A DNA stretch of 64,000 nt from Kuschelorhynchus macadamiae (GCA_030620095.1 JAUTXW010003605.1:186001-250000), one strand, 5' to 3'; positions 1-11,911 are shown, counted from the stretch's first letter. The notes: a model not told the origin generated them from the sequence alone. A program made the numbers and translations.

Positions 1-1150
1 TTAAGTTAGTTAATAATAAAGCGTTAACTTTTATTACATTGGTATGCTTATGTATTAGTCCATAAGACACACAGTTCACCTAAAGCTAAATATGATCCCA
101 TGCACCCCCCCCCTTTTTTTACATATTTTAATCTACGAAAGTATATTTCAATAACTGCTAATGAGGAATTCCACTTGCTTAGCAGCAATTTTTTAACTTG
201 AACCTCAGGAAAATTAGAAATTAGGAATTCTTTTTAAATTGAAGCTAAAGTTTACATTGCTGGACTCGAGTGCCAAAAAACTTGTATTCCAATTTTCAAT
301 ATCTGCTAAAATAATGCAGAAAGAGCAAATATGGACATGTTAACAATGTTATATTATAGTTTCTAAAACAAAGCGATCGAAATTTATAGTTAATTTTCTT
401 CCACTGACATCTCATGTCAGATGTTGAAAATCTGTGAAAATTGAGATCGCGTACGGGGACCAAATTTGTAATAATTCCACCAAAAATTAATATTTTTTTC
501 CAGTTTAAAAATAAATTTAAAAGGGAAAACCGGTTGCTGCAATATGTGTTAATTAATTTTTATCTGCGAGCTGGGCATATAAAGCAGCGCGCGCACATTG
601 TGGCAGCTGCTGTAGTGTTCTCCGCGTGATCAATTTTCATACAATTTAGCTAATTTCTTTTCTCCATGTACACAAATAACGATATTCAGTATAGTCGGAG
701 AAAAATCAAATGGTTTTTCTCTGGTATAAAATACTCGAAAAAAACCTTCGTAAAAGAAAGGAACCATTTAAAAAAAAGTCAAATTTTTTCTCTAGTTTTA
801 AAGATAACTCTTACAGTAGTAAGAAGTATGTTGAAAACTCTAAAAAACTGGAAAAAGAAGTAACCAAAAACTCGTCAAAAAGCAGACCTTTCAAGATTTC
901 CAACGATACAAAATTTAAAGCGCTGTAATTACTTCTGAGGTTTTTCTTGAAAAGGTTGATCATGAGATTTTCCAAAAATCACTGAAATGACTAAAAAGCT
1001 AGATAATCAAAGATAATGATTATATATTTCCCATATACACACGTGATATAGAAATCTCGCCCCTATCGGGCAAGATAGAAACAAGAGTAGGAAGAGGTAG
1101 AATCTGAATTATATAGATTTGACGTGTTTCTCCATTGGCTTTTTAACTAA
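1..1150. other. AT-rich DNA without a recognised gene; one TATA-like promoter candidate
   Basis: No convincing coding sequence. A GC-richer patch near 565-635 contains CATATAAAG at about 578-586 followed by GC-rich sequence, which resembles an insect core promoter, but no gene follows that I recognise. Short open frames downstream are Lys/Phe-rich chance frames. Confidence 0.25.
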
Positions 1151-1159
1151 CCGTTTTAA

Positions 1160-2450
1160 AACAAAAAATTATTTTAGGCGATGCTTCATAATTCTAGGAC
1201 TACCTCGTATAAATCCGCTAAAAAATCTAGATTAGCGCTACCTTGTATAATAAAAAAACATATTTTTGTATTAAAGAAGTTTGTGGTGTTTCCTCGTTTT
1301 TTGAGAGAACTAGCCCTTTAGAACTACCCTGTATTCTGGACAGTATTTTGTGTACTACCAAAATAAAGTAAATTCGACGTGTTTGGCCCTTTTTCGAGAT
1401 ATTACGTTTTTTTTAAATATATAATAAAAAAAAAATTCTACGCCAACGAATTTTACAATTTTTCAATATCAATATATTCACCTTAACTCTTGCTGTTTTC
1501 GGTTTGATTATTATCGATTTGTGCGTTCTCAAAATATGATTTTTTACTTCTTTATACAAAATCGAGTCGATCTGGCCGTTCTGAAGATATATTGGCGCAG
1601 ATCTGTACAAACTTCGTAATTTTTTCTAAAAATAGGTATTTCATATTTTAGGGATAAATATCGATTAACGACACTTGAGAGGTATATATGTATATATTTT
1701 TATAATTGATCGTACCGTTATCGTATTAATAATTCAGTGTCTTGTCAAAGTGTTTAGTCTGAGGTTTATCAATAAAATTTATCCATTCTATTTTAAAAAA
1801 CTATTGTCTTTGAAAACGTCTAAAATCTAAATTTTTTTATGAAACTCGATTTTACCCAGTTTCTATACCTCCGACAAAAAAACATGTTATTATATGTCTT
1901 ATAGCGAAAAGATCGAGCTTTTGATCTGCTTAGTAGTTTTTGCCCAGGAGGTAATGTCGTTAGCAAGGCTTAAAGCTGGACAAACACATGTGCAGACTAC
2001 ATTTCAAAAATTTCTTAAAATTCATTATTAACTCCCATCGGACTGAATTTTATGCTAGTCCTTAGGGAAAATATAGACGTCTTGGTGTATCACTTGATTC
2101 CGTTAAAGTCAACTGTTTACATACTATAGTGCCAAACGTAAAACACTAGCCAAATCTATAGAAAAATAAAATGCAGTTTTATTTCTAAATTGTTCGCGTT
2201 GTATAAACCGGAGAGCAATTTTCAGCTCCGCAAAATGCCTCCAAAGTAGACCCATTTTTATTTTTTAAGCGACATTCCGCCCTCCGATGTCGCCCGTTAA
2301 TGAACCTGTCCGAGATTTTTGGACGGGAAATCGAAAAAAAAATGCCCCAACTCAAAAAATTAACCATAGCGACCTGTATTTTGAATAATCGGGATATCAA
2401 AAAAGCCCCTACCGGACGCGAGTGTTAAATTAATATAGGCCACACCATTT
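1160..2450 (+). pseudogene. Possible very decayed mariner-type element
   Basis: Near 1880-2010 the plus strand can be read, with a frameshift, as YSEKIELLI and then LARLKAG, which recalls the amino-terminal helix-turn-helix of mariner-family transposases. Upstream there are three copies of a CTACC(T/C)(C/T)GTAT-like motif between about 1200 and 1340, as in subterminal repeats of such elements. No catalytic motif survives. The segment 2185-2450 is GC-richer, with an open frame on the minus strand that I do not recognise. The call is weak. Confidence 0.2.
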
Positions 2451-3239
2451 CTACCAAACGATGCACCCCTACGATTGGCCTTCGGGCTCACGTTTTCCCA
2501 GAGTTATCTTTACCGGACTGGAGCGTGCCAAATGTCAAAAAAGTCATGCCGACTCTTGTTAACAAAGCGAGACAAAGTGAATAAATAAATATCTATAAAA
2601 AGACGATTAAAAGATTATTTACTTATTGAAAACCGTAAAAATATTGGACAATAAAATGTGAAACAATTCTTCTTTGGAAATAAATAGGCAAAAACTAATT
2701 ATCACATATTGTAGCCATAAATAGTCTTCACATATTATAGCCATACATAGCCTACATATTGTAGGATTCATATTTTTTCGACTCCCAAGATCTCCTGTTA
2801 AAAGAAAAATCTGATAATTGTGAAGGTGAGTCCGAGACCAATTTTATACTAATTCTAATAAAAATTATTAATTCTTGATATCTAAAAATTAATTTTCAAA
2901 AAGAAATTGTGGCCAAAAACAAGTCATCTGCTTCTAATCCAACAATTTTTTATTTTTCTAAAATTTTAAAATAGTTATTTTCTGAAGTGCGCAAAGTGGT
3001 ACTAGTCCGGATAGCGTAATAACTTTATAAGTATAAACGTATAAACTTTGAGGGCGAAAAAGTCACTTTGTGCGTGTGTTAGGAACAATATTTTTTCTAC
3101 GAGCGTTCACAAATTAAAAACGAAAACTTTTAAATATGTATATTTTTAAACGCAAAACAGAAAAACATTTTAGAATTACTCATTGTTGATAACATTAATA
3201 TTAAAAGTGCAATCTGTAGCATGTTGCAAATGTATGGCG
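2451..3239. other. No gene seen
   Basis: AT-rich noncoding DNA. Near 2715-2765 a short motif, ATATTGTAGCCATA-like, recurs three times. Nothing else was recognised. Confidence 0.4.
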
Positions 3240-3752
3240 GATTGCAATTGACTTCCTGAAGGAACATACGACAGTTCATAATTCACTAGTTTGAGGGAAT
3301 GAGATGAGAATTTATTTCATCAGTTTTTTCATTGATGGATGTTGTACTATTGTATATTGTTGATTCATCGATGTAACTTTCGGCTATTCCAGTTAATTTG
3401 ATTCATCCTCCCAAGCGCTTAATGTCGGTGATTCCTTCTCCAGAATTGGCCAGAAAGGTTGCTGACGAGTGTCGTAAACTATGTCCCGTATAAAGTTCGG
3501 GAATCGGAAGCTTTTAAGTTTATCCCAACAAATTGGGTGGTACATTTTCCCATTTTGTAGTTTTAAAAAAAAACATTGCTTTGGAGTCTCTGATGGTCGT
3601 AAAGCAGTGTATTTTCTATACAACTCTAAATATGCCCCATTATTAATTTCTTTCGATATCAAAGAATATCTGGGAGTATAATTTTTTGATTCTCGAGTTT
3701 TTATGATAATTAAATTGAATTGAAAGAAAACGACTCTTATACTGTTTTTCAT
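3240..3752 (-). pseudogene. Crypton-type tyrosine recombinase relic, C-terminal part
   Basis: Decayed 3' half of a tyrosine-recombinase gene of the Crypton transposon group. The first open segment (about 3640-3480) reads KYTALRPSETPKQCFFLKLQNGK, here split as KYTALRPSETP and FFLKLQNGK, matching the pre-catalytic region of animal Crypton recombinases. After a frameshift, the minus strand from about 3465 to 3270 reads SSATFLANSG, then ITDIKRLGG, then AESYIDES, the conserved block after the catalytic His/Arg box. At least one frameshift and one stop interrupt it, so it cannot make a functional enzyme. A second relic lies divergently at 4539-5400. The open frame at 3481-3681 on the other strand is its shadow. 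Confidence 0.6.
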
Positions 3753-4090
3753 ACTTCTCCTTGGATTTTTCCGGCAACAATTCTCAATTAGCCATATCTC
3801 AATGTTCGGGGACAGTTCTTCTTCTAATGCTATATCTATTTCAAAAGAAACTTAACTTTTAGCAAAATTTACAAAAAATGTGTTTTACTCTGTCGTGACA
3901 GTAACAAGAATGTTTGTACATGGTTTGTAATTTGGTTTTCACGGAAACAAACCATTGGAGCAATTTCGTATTAATTATTGAGTTAATAAATATAAATTAA
4001 AATTAATTTTCCGAAAATCATTCAGAAATGTTGACATTTTTGAAAACATTTTTGAAAGAAAGACTCGTATACCCGTATTCACTAAAAATG

Positions 4091-4270
4091 TTTAAATTTA
4101 GACCAGGTCTAACTTGACAGTTATAGGTTTACGATGACATTTTTAACAATTGAACAAATAATTTTTCCAAATGTCAGAATTACAACATGACAGTGACATA
4201 AGCTAAACATAACTGGCGAACTAAGAGTTTTAAGTACCATGGCAACTAGACCTGGTCTAACTCTTAAACC
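4091..4270. mobile_element. Short inverted-repeat element (MITE-like), about 180 bp
   Basis: Left end 4091-4115 and right end 4246-4270 are imperfect inverted repeats sharing TTAGACCAGGTCTA, itself partly palindromic. The interior is noncoding. Size and structure fit a miniature inverted-repeat element. It lies between the two Crypton relics. Confidence 0.5.
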
Positions 4271-4538
4271 TTTTTTTCTACAACCGTCCTTAAAATCCTA
4301 TTTTACACACTGATTGCAGTAGCTAAAGCTTGTTTTCAAGCACCGATGCGTGAAATACAATGCTTTCCCCTTGCACCGGCTCAATAAGAAATGCATTGCC
4401 ATTAATGTAACGGTAATAATTTTAAAATTTGACGTTGTCATGGTAACGAGTTGTCAAATTGCCAATTTTAAAATGACACTTTAAGTTCGAATAGTAATTT
4501 GAACAGTTTATTATTTTAAGTTATAATAAGCAATAATT

Positions 4539-5405
4539 ATGGACTCTGATATAGAAATGTGTATCCACCAGATATTACGGAAGCAGCGAAAAAGTATAGT
4601 ATCAAAGGAAATTTATGAAAACACGTACAATAAATTTATGACCTGGCGCAGTAAGAACAATATTAAAACCTTTTCTGAAAATGTTTTACTGATATTTATC
4701 AGAATTGTCAAAAAATGTGAAATCATCAACACTATGGAGTCATTATTCAATGCTAAAAAGTACTATTAGCATTAAAAATTTGACATTGGTAAATATCCAA
4801 AAGTTCATGCATTTTTAAAATGCAAATGGGATATATTCCACAAAAATCTGAATATTGGAGAAAGAACAAATTTTCAAGTTCATAAATAACTTTGACGAAG
4901 TTTTTTTATTAACAAAGTGATATTAATATTTGGGATTGCTGGTGCTCTAAGAAGAAGCGAAATTTATAAGCCGATATTCAAGATTTACAGTGTTCTTGTT
5001 GTATCCACCATCAAAAACAAAATAACAAAAAATTTACCATTACCGAGCATTTAGAATTATACAGAAAATTTTCGTCCCCAAAATTATCAAGAAAACAAAT
5101 TCTTCATCAAGTATCAAGGAAAAAAGCCAAGCGTCGGGATAAACAAATTTGAAAATTGCCTAGTGAAATAGCAAAATTTTTTTGAAAAATATACAGGCCA
5201 TTGTTTCAGACGATCATCTGCTTCCTTTTTGAAACCGGTGCAGATTTACTAATGTTAAAACAACACGGCGGTTGGATCTTCAACGGTAGCTGAGGGTTAA
5301 GAAAATTCATTAACAAGAAAAATGATATTTCAAATAGACTTTTGTCAGTTCAAAATCGAAATATGACCTCGATCACAAGGCAATATTAAAAAAATTATAT
5401 AATCG
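4539..5405 (+). pseudogene. Crypton-type tyrosine recombinase relic
   Basis: A fairly complete but broken recombinase gene. The first open frame (4539-4769, 76 aa) begins MDSDIEMCIHQILRKQRK and contains the YNKFMTWRSKNNIKTFSENV type segment of Crypton core-binding domains. Past its stop the reading continues in other frames: IAGALRRSEI near 4935, the catalytic box YTGHCFRRSSASF at about 5194-5232 (conserved His-x-x-Arg arrangement), then LKQHGGW at about 5255-5275. The tyrosine nucleophile region is not clear. Several frameshifts show it is dead. Tyrosine recombinases of this group move DNA by site-specific recombination rather than cut-and-paste DDE chemistry. No transposon ends were defined with confidence. 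Confidence 0.65.
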
Positions 5406-5433
5406 AACAAATTGCAACATTACATTAATAATT

Positions 5434-5640
5434 ACAATAATTATAAAGAAGAAAATTAAATAATTTAACTATAATTTATATTAAAAAGTTACAATTATTA
5501 TAAAGTAGAAAATTAAATAATTTAACTATAAGTTCTATTAAAAAGTTACAATTATTATAAAACAGAAAATTAAATAAATAGTTCATTAGTTTAATTTGTA
5601 TTATATAAAGGAGAAAATTAAATAGTTTAATTTTATTTCG
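5434..5640. repeat. 57-bp tandem repeat, about four copies
   Basis: The motif GAAAATTAAAT recurs at 5451, 5508, 5565 and 5612, giving a 57-bp period and then a shortened copy. The unit is extremely AT-rich. It follows directly after the Crypton relic. Confidence 0.75.
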
Positions 5641-6570
5641 TACTTGTATTAACTTTTAAAATGGCAGAAATGTCAACATTTCGGGCCACAAACATACGTG
5701 TATAAAAGTTACTTGTTACACAATATACTAAGTGTAATTTCTTTACAGTTATTTGAAATATTTATTTTTGTACTGTAAGGAATAATACATTACATACCTA
5801 GGTAGAAAGTGTTTTATTCCTATCAAGAAAAAAGTATAGTATGAACCATTTCTCGTGACAGGGATGAAACTTTTTCACTAATATTTGTATACTGTTTTAT
5901 TTACAACCATATCTTTTAAATGCAAATGGCGGTTTTTGTGACAAATATAACTTTGTGAGAAACAAACAAAGTAAGACTCCTGTATACCCACAGGCTTCGC
6001 CACCATCAACAAATAAAAAGTCAAATTGAAATTTTGTCAATGGTTACTATAGTACTAAACAAGCCAAGCATACAAACTTGTATGAGTTGCATTTTTGATA
6101 GATTGTCAGAAGTTTTTCCGAAGACAATGAGCGATTCAGAAGAAATCATTTGTACTACTCCTCAATTGAGTTTGGAAAAAAAATACAACCGAAAAAAATT
6201 GAAACATTTTCGTTATTCAATAAATATTGACATTTTTTTCGACCCACGTAACATTCCGTTAATGTTACTCCGAAAATCGTTCAGAAATGTTGATACTTTT
6301 AGAAACATTTCCTTGCAACTAGTCATTGCTAGGCAACAGAAAATAACTATTGGGAATTTATTTTTACACTGTAAGGAAATATTATTTTTTTACAATTATT
6401 TGTATACTAAAAGAATATCAAGTTCAATATTGCTTTGTTTTCATAGTTACAAAACAAATGTTTTATAGCATCCTTTATTTGTGAATAAAATTAATAACGC
6501 TTATTTCAAAATTTTAACATGTTGTCTGTAATAATTTAAGTCCTTTCAACAATTTTCGATTTTCGGAAAA
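5641..6570. other. AT-rich DNA with an unrecognised open frame (6034-6468)
   Basis: A 144-residue plus-strand open frame (6034-6468) resembles no family I know; it is basic and Phe/Ile-rich. Short pieces recur nearby: CAGAAATGTTGA at about 4024 and 6283, and CACTGTAAGGAA-like strings at about 5772 and 6367. The area may therefore be remains of the same transposon as the recombinase relic. Coding status is doubtful. Confidence 0.25.
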
Positions 6571-6573
6571 ATA

Positions 6574-6701
6574 GTATGTATACCTCGTAGGAAAAGCCAC
6601 ATTCACGGACTACGTACTGCGTTTCTCGGCTTGAGCATCGACCGGCAATCTTTACGGTCGTCCGGGAATGTTTAGCTTTTCCTACTAGGGATACAATGCA
6701 T
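6574..6701. repeat. Imperfect hairpin (MITE-like) of about 128 bp
   Basis: Arms at about 6574-6608 and 6661-6701 share GTAGGAAAAGC and a CATTC..CGGAC segment in inverted orientation around a GC-richer loop of about 50 nt. It looks like a miniature foldback element or the fused ends of one. Confidence 0.55.
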
Positions 6702-6719
6702 CATTTTCTAAAAGCCAAA

Positions 6720-7778
6720 AAATTACGGCTTCAAAATGTCTCTTTAAAACCCCTCTTTTCAGTGCGAAAAATTTTTATCCCACACTCAGGGCGGGAAAAG
6801 GTTAATTTGCGTACGCTCGTAGAAGAACATAACTATGTAATTGGTGAGATATTTGACCAGTAGTTCACGTAAACATAGTAATTTATTTGCATAGCTTTTT
6901 TAACATCGAAATACCTTATTAGTAGAGGTGCAAGTTCTATGTCACCATAATTTAACAAGTCAGAGATGATACGAATCAAATTTGACCCCCTCGTGTCTAC
7001 TTCCAACCGTGATTGTGATTCCTTTGCAAATGTATTTATCCCAATTGCCTCGGTTTTGGTTCGAGCATAATTAAATTTTGTGTTATTTTAAATATAATTG
7101 AATTTTTTTGAGACCGAATATGGACAGTTGATTGCGTTGTATATCAAATTTATTTAATTTATTTATTGATTTTTGAATTTTGTATTAAACCAATTTCTTA
7201 TAATTTAAATTTTATTGATCTAATTAGAAAAAAAACTAAATAAAAAATGTATTCTATTATACTAATTAATTACCAAAAAGTAAAAATAATAAAAAGGATC
7301 AGCGCCTCTAGTCGAGGCATGAAAATATGAACTGATCCTTTGAAAAAATAAGTCAGTAACATGTATAATATTTTATAGTTGCTACCTAACAATGTCTTGC
7401 TCTAAGGTTGCTCCCCATCATCTGTCTTACCCCGCCGCACTGGCTGAATAGCTTCTAGAGAAGTAGCGTTTATCCAAGGCCATCTATTCTTATAAAATAG
7501 AAGATGGTGTCACCTAGAGAAACTGCGCTGTGATTGTCGGTATATAGATATAAACATTACTTACAAAAATAACATAAAATTCAATTTTCATCTTTATATT
7601 TAAATCTAAATTTAATTTTAATTAAAAATTTAATAAATACTTTTTCTAAACTGATATTTGGCCATATGTCACTTCAATCTTATTCGGTAGTTTTATACAT
7701 ATACTGTGTAATTTACATTAACACGTAAAAGCAATATTTTACAACACACATCAAAAAGTAAAAATATTTTAATCTTAC
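6720..7778. other. AT-rich intron or flank with a GC-richer islet (7390-7545)
   Basis: No exon of the neighbouring protease was found here. The islet at about 7390-7545 contains ACCCCGCCGCACTGGCTG and a small hairpin (CCATCTATTC with GAATAG/AGATGG-like partner), reminiscent of a short interspersed repeat. Nothing could be identified. Confidence 0.25.
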
Positions 7779-7863
7779 CGAATACTCCTCAAACCCGTAT
7801 TTCTCATTTTGATCACGTACGTCCCACTCTCCTAGACGTATCCTGATGTTCCCGTTCGCAGTT
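7779..7863 (-). CDS. Serine protease, coding exon 6 (protease domain, third piece)
   Basis: Exon of 85 nt following the catalytic-His exon. Acceptor TTTATTTTAG and donor TTCG then GTAAGA bound it. Its first base completes the codon left by exon 5 and it ends in phase 0. It reads TTANGNIRIRLGEWDVRDQ and then an EKYGFEEYS segment. The RLGEWDVRD string is typical of the beta-strand and loop region about 10-20 residues after the catalytic His in CLIP-type and stubble-type insect proteases. The following exons, expected to carry the catalytic Asp, the GWG motif and GDSGG, could not be found between 1 and 7778 on this strand, so they are presumably outside the window. Confidence 0.88.
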
Positions 7864-8402
7864 CTAAAATAAATAAAAATTAAATTATAGTGGAGTTTGG
7901 AAAATTTAAAAACTCTGACGTTACCGAGTTTTCCAAACCCTCTAAATGAAATTAGGCACGTTCTTGGTTGGACGCGAGCTGGCTTTAAGTTGGAATTTAA
8001 TTTACAGTCTCTAGTTAAAGTACTTCCGAACTTTAATTAATGTCGCAAGGAATATATAAATTAAAAAATAAATTAATATTTGATAACCTTTAAGATAAAG
8101 AAATTTCAATGAAGTCTGGGAAAACATGTAAAATTAAATGTGTCAAGCAAAAACATCGACACAAATTGGAAATATATCATTTATTTCACAAATTATTTGA
8201 TTTTTATAGTAAATAAAGATTTTTTTTTTACCTTCTTAGGGTACAGCTGGATAATCACACATTGTTACACAGTCTCAAACTCTAAATGTGCTGTGCTGTC
8301 ATAATATTTGTTGCTTAAATAAGCACAATGCACCATATCTTAAAATAACGAACACGTTAGAGGTTAGTCCTGAACTATCGAAATGAAAACAAAATTTTTT
8401 TA

Positions 8403-8720
8403 CAGGGTGTCCAATTTTCGACACTTTTGCAGAGTACCTCGGGTATTTACCATTATATAGTATTTCAGTTTTTGCAGTAAGGTGGTACTTTTTCGTGAAA
8501 CTCAAGATGCCGTAAACAAAATTTTCATAGCCTGCGTCTTTCTGAGATACAGGGTAGATTCGAAAATATTGCATTTTGAGACCTCCTTCGTAGCTCGGTT
8601 ATCCCTTAACTTATCAAAAAAGTAAAACTGGTTATTAGACAATTTTTTACGTAGACTCCAGTAACGTATGGACTAACATTTTCGAGATATTAACAAAACA
8701 CCTTTTTTTCAAAATAAGGC
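8403..8720. mobile_element. Fragment of an ACAGGGTGTCC-ended repeat family
   Basis: The stretch starts TTACAGGGTGTCCAATTTTC and contains TTTTTCGTGAAACTCAAGATG. Both parts are closely related to the ends of the mariner-type element at 17.1-19.2 kb. It is therefore probably a solo end or a non-autonomous relative of that family. An open frame on its minus strand (8299-8574) is not credible coding. Confidence 0.45.
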
Positions 8721-9520
8721 CTGATATATATTTTTCTACAGTTCCATGGGACTCTTTCTAACATTTTCAAATATATTCTATAGTAAGACTTTATCTATAA
8801 TATATCTATAATAAAATTTTTTTAATATTTTTTCTAGATTTCGCAGCTTTTATAAATATTTGAATTAAAAGTTATAAATGAAGTACTTAACAGTATTTCA
8901 AGTACCAACATATTTAGGAAAATGTGACAAATACATTTTAACTTGGTGTAAAGATATATAAAAACAACATTTAAAAATTATTTATTAGTGAAAAAATACT
9001 TTTGCAACTGGAAACATAGTATAAACTTTAAAATATTTTTAATACTCTTGACACAAACATGGACATTCAAAATAAATATAATTACATATATTATAAAAGT
9101 AATTTAATTTTGCAGACAGAAAACAAAATATTGAATAAGGTTCCATTTTTATTGCCGGTACTAATACCTAAAAAAGTACGTGTTCGGTATCTTTTCAGTT
9201 CAAGTCAGTCAAAAAACAGGATAAAAAACCAAGTTGAGTTATTGCTTCATTATTACTGTTGTTTTAAAATAATACTTATTTGATTGCTACTCTTGCTCTT
9301 AATAAGCATTTACTCAGAAAATACTCTTATCAAAATGATTTTGATGAGAGTAATATTTTCCTAAAGACACTAGAAGTTTCTTATTTTTGATCTTACCATA
9401 TTCAGTTCTTTCTTCCTAATTATAAATATACTAAATTTGATGCCTTTACCTTACCTTTTAAGGCACATAGTGTCTACACAAAAACAATTGTACAGTTTGA
9501 ATAAATTTTGTATTTAACTT
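8721..9520. other. No gene seen
   Basis: AT-rich intronic DNA. A 74-codon open frame at 9059-9283 has no recognisable similarity and low complexity. Confidence 0.4.
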
Positions 9521-9526
9521 TTACTT

Positions 9527-11340
9527 CCCTCGTAAAAGGGGAAGTATGGTAATCATTTTTCACGTTTCGGGGTCCCTAGATGACGAAAAACATGTTTTCT
9601 CAATTCCGTCGGTCTGTCTGTCTGTCTGTTCGCGGCGTAGCTGAAAAACTACCTATCCGATTGACTTCAAATTTTGATTAAAAATTAAGAGTCATATGTG
9701 GATGACCTGGTAACATTTTGGTAAAGATTTAATATGGCGAAACAAAATGGCGGCCTAGTGAATTGTCAAACAAATTATTATCAAAAAACTGCTCATCCAA
9801 TTTATCTCAAATTTTGCAAAAACATCAGGTATTATGTTGAAAGTGGTAACCTTTTGGTACGAATCCGAGATGGCGGAACAAAATAGCGGCATAATAAAAT
9901 ATTTAAAAATTCAGTCTAAAAAAACTGCTTAATGGTTTGATTTTAAATTGTGTGCCATAACTAATTGTGATATTATAGGGATTAACTAGTAAAATAATGG
10001 TACTAATTCAAGATGGCCGAACAAAATGTTTGACAAATAAAATGTTAGTGAAAAAATCACCCTTTCAAGTTTTACACATCTTTACGTTTTAACGTCGCTA
10101 TATGCCAAAAAATATGTTTCATCAATTCCGCCGGTCCGTCTGTCGGTCTGTCTGTCTGTTTGCGTGTCAGTTCACGGCATAGCTTAAAAACTACTTATCC
10201 GATTAACTTCAAATTTTGGTCAAAAATTAAGGGTCACATGAGGATGACTCGGGAACATTTTGGTAAAAATCCAATGTGGCGAAACAACATGGCGGCATAG
10301 TAAAGTCTTAAAAAAATTTTATTAAAAAACTACCCATCCAATGTATCTCAAATTTTGCATTGGAATCAACTGGTAATATTTTGGTACGAATCCAAGATGG
10401 TGGAACAAAATAGCGGCTTAATAAAATATTTAAAAATTCAGCCTGAAAAACTACTTAATGGTTTGATTTCAAATTGTGTGTCATAACTAATTGTCGTATA
10501 GGAATCAACTAGTAAAATTCTGGTACTAATTCAAGGTGGCCGAATAAAATGGAGGCCAAATAAAAAGTATGTAATTGTGAACCCTCTCAGATTTTACACA
10601 TCTTTACGTTTAAGCATCCCTAGATGCCAAAAAAATATGTTTTATCAATTCTGTCGGTCCGTCTATCGGTGTGCCTGTCTGTCTGCCTGTCAATTCGCGG
10701 CATAGCTTCAAGACAACTTACCCGATTGACTTTAAATTTTTATCAAAAATTTAGGTTCATATGGGTATGACCTAGTAATATTTTGGTAAAAATCCAAGAT
10801 GGCGAAACAAAATTGGGGCCTAGTGAAATGTTAAAAATATTATTATGAGAAAACCACTTATTCAAATTTTGCATAAACAGCAACTGGTAAAATGTTGGTA
10901 TGAATTCAAGATGGCGGAACAAAATGGCGATATATTAAAAATTTAAAAATTCACCCACATATTTTAGTTTTCGTTAACAATGCTCTTGTTGCTACGTTAT
11001 AGTGGTGTAATATTTGGGGTTAGGATCCAGTAAAAAAAATAAAAATCTGTTTTTAAATTGTCGACGTTTCGCAACTTTATTTTTGCATCTTCAGACACAT
11101 ATGTAGAATAAGTAAATTGTATCCAACATGAAATCCATATTATCAGTCTTTAGGTATTCCATTTGTTCCCAGATATTAAGTTTCTAAATGGTATAAGAAG
11201 GAACAAAATGGCGCGCAATAAAAATGAAGCGACAGTATATGTAACACATATATACTACGACTATGTACTAAAATAACTTGGATCACACTTCACTCTTCCT
11301 AATAAAAGTAATAATTCATTACGAGGGAAGTTCTGGGTAA
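9527..11340. mobile_element. Foldback-like noncoding element made of about 522-bp tandem units
   Basis: Both ends carry ACTTCCCTCGTAA in inverted orientation (9527-9539 and about 11322-11336). Inside, a unit repeats with period 522-523 bp: CAATTCCGTCGG-type starts lie at 9601, 10123 and 10646. Each is followed by a GTCTGTCTGTCTGT run and TATCCGATTGACTTCAAATTTTG-like text. Within each unit, smaller parts of about 150-170 bp repeat the phrase AAGATGGCGGAACAAAATGG. The third unit is truncated and followed by a Penelope-like tail at 11030-11110 (read on the minus strand). No transposase is encoded. A related, partly inverted copy is at 49.47-51.08 kb. Confidence 0.7.
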
Positions 11341-11905
11341 AGGGATTTACCGATTTTTTTTATATGTGGACCAAGTATGTATTGGATAACAAAATTCGGA
11401 ATAAAGTATAAGATATGTGTTAAAACTAAATATTTTGGTAGGGACCATATAATTTATTCTCCTTATCGATTCTTACCACGCCTAAATGTATCTTTGAGAT
11501 TTTTACGAATTTCTGGACAAATGTCGGATTAAAAAGTCGGTTTTGCCAAAATTTCTATCATGAAATCGCATCAGCAAGACATACCATGAAAAATTGATAG
11601 TTTTTTATAGAGATTGAAAAGCATGAAGCAATGAACTTAAATGGCAGATGATCGGATAACTTTAAAGGTTATGCGGTCAGTCGCTAGAGGTGCTTCAAGC
11701 GTATTAATGTCAACTTTGACGATATTGACTACAATTATATTTGATATTCATTAAATGACGCGAGTATTTTCGAATGCATTATTGTTGATCTGAAATTTTT
11801 TTGAGTAAAGTAGTGTTTTTTAGTGTTTTCCCAGTATTTTGTCGTTTGTAGACATTATGTGGATATTCGTGCATATATTTAGACTATAAATTAAAACAAT
11901 GCCGG
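11341..11905. other. AT-rich intron, no gene seen
   Basis: No coding signal. A phrase ATGCGGTCAGTCG(C/T)TAGA at about 11681 recurs at about 12353, bracketing the weak open frame at 11912-12253. It may mark an old element. Confidence 0.35.
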
Positions 11906-11911
11906 TCATCT

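Noticed and set aside
441..928. Three overlapping Lys/Phe-rich open frames
   Set aside because: Short, low complexity and overlapping in different frames. No splice or homology support.
6034..6468. 144-residue open frame as a host gene
   Set aside because: No recognised motif, AT-driven composition and repeated segments shared with nearby DNA make a transposon remnant or chance more likely.
1..7778. Remaining protease exons (Asp, GWG, GDSGG)
   Set aside because: I scanned the minus strand for these motifs and found none with splice sites. They probably lie outside the window.
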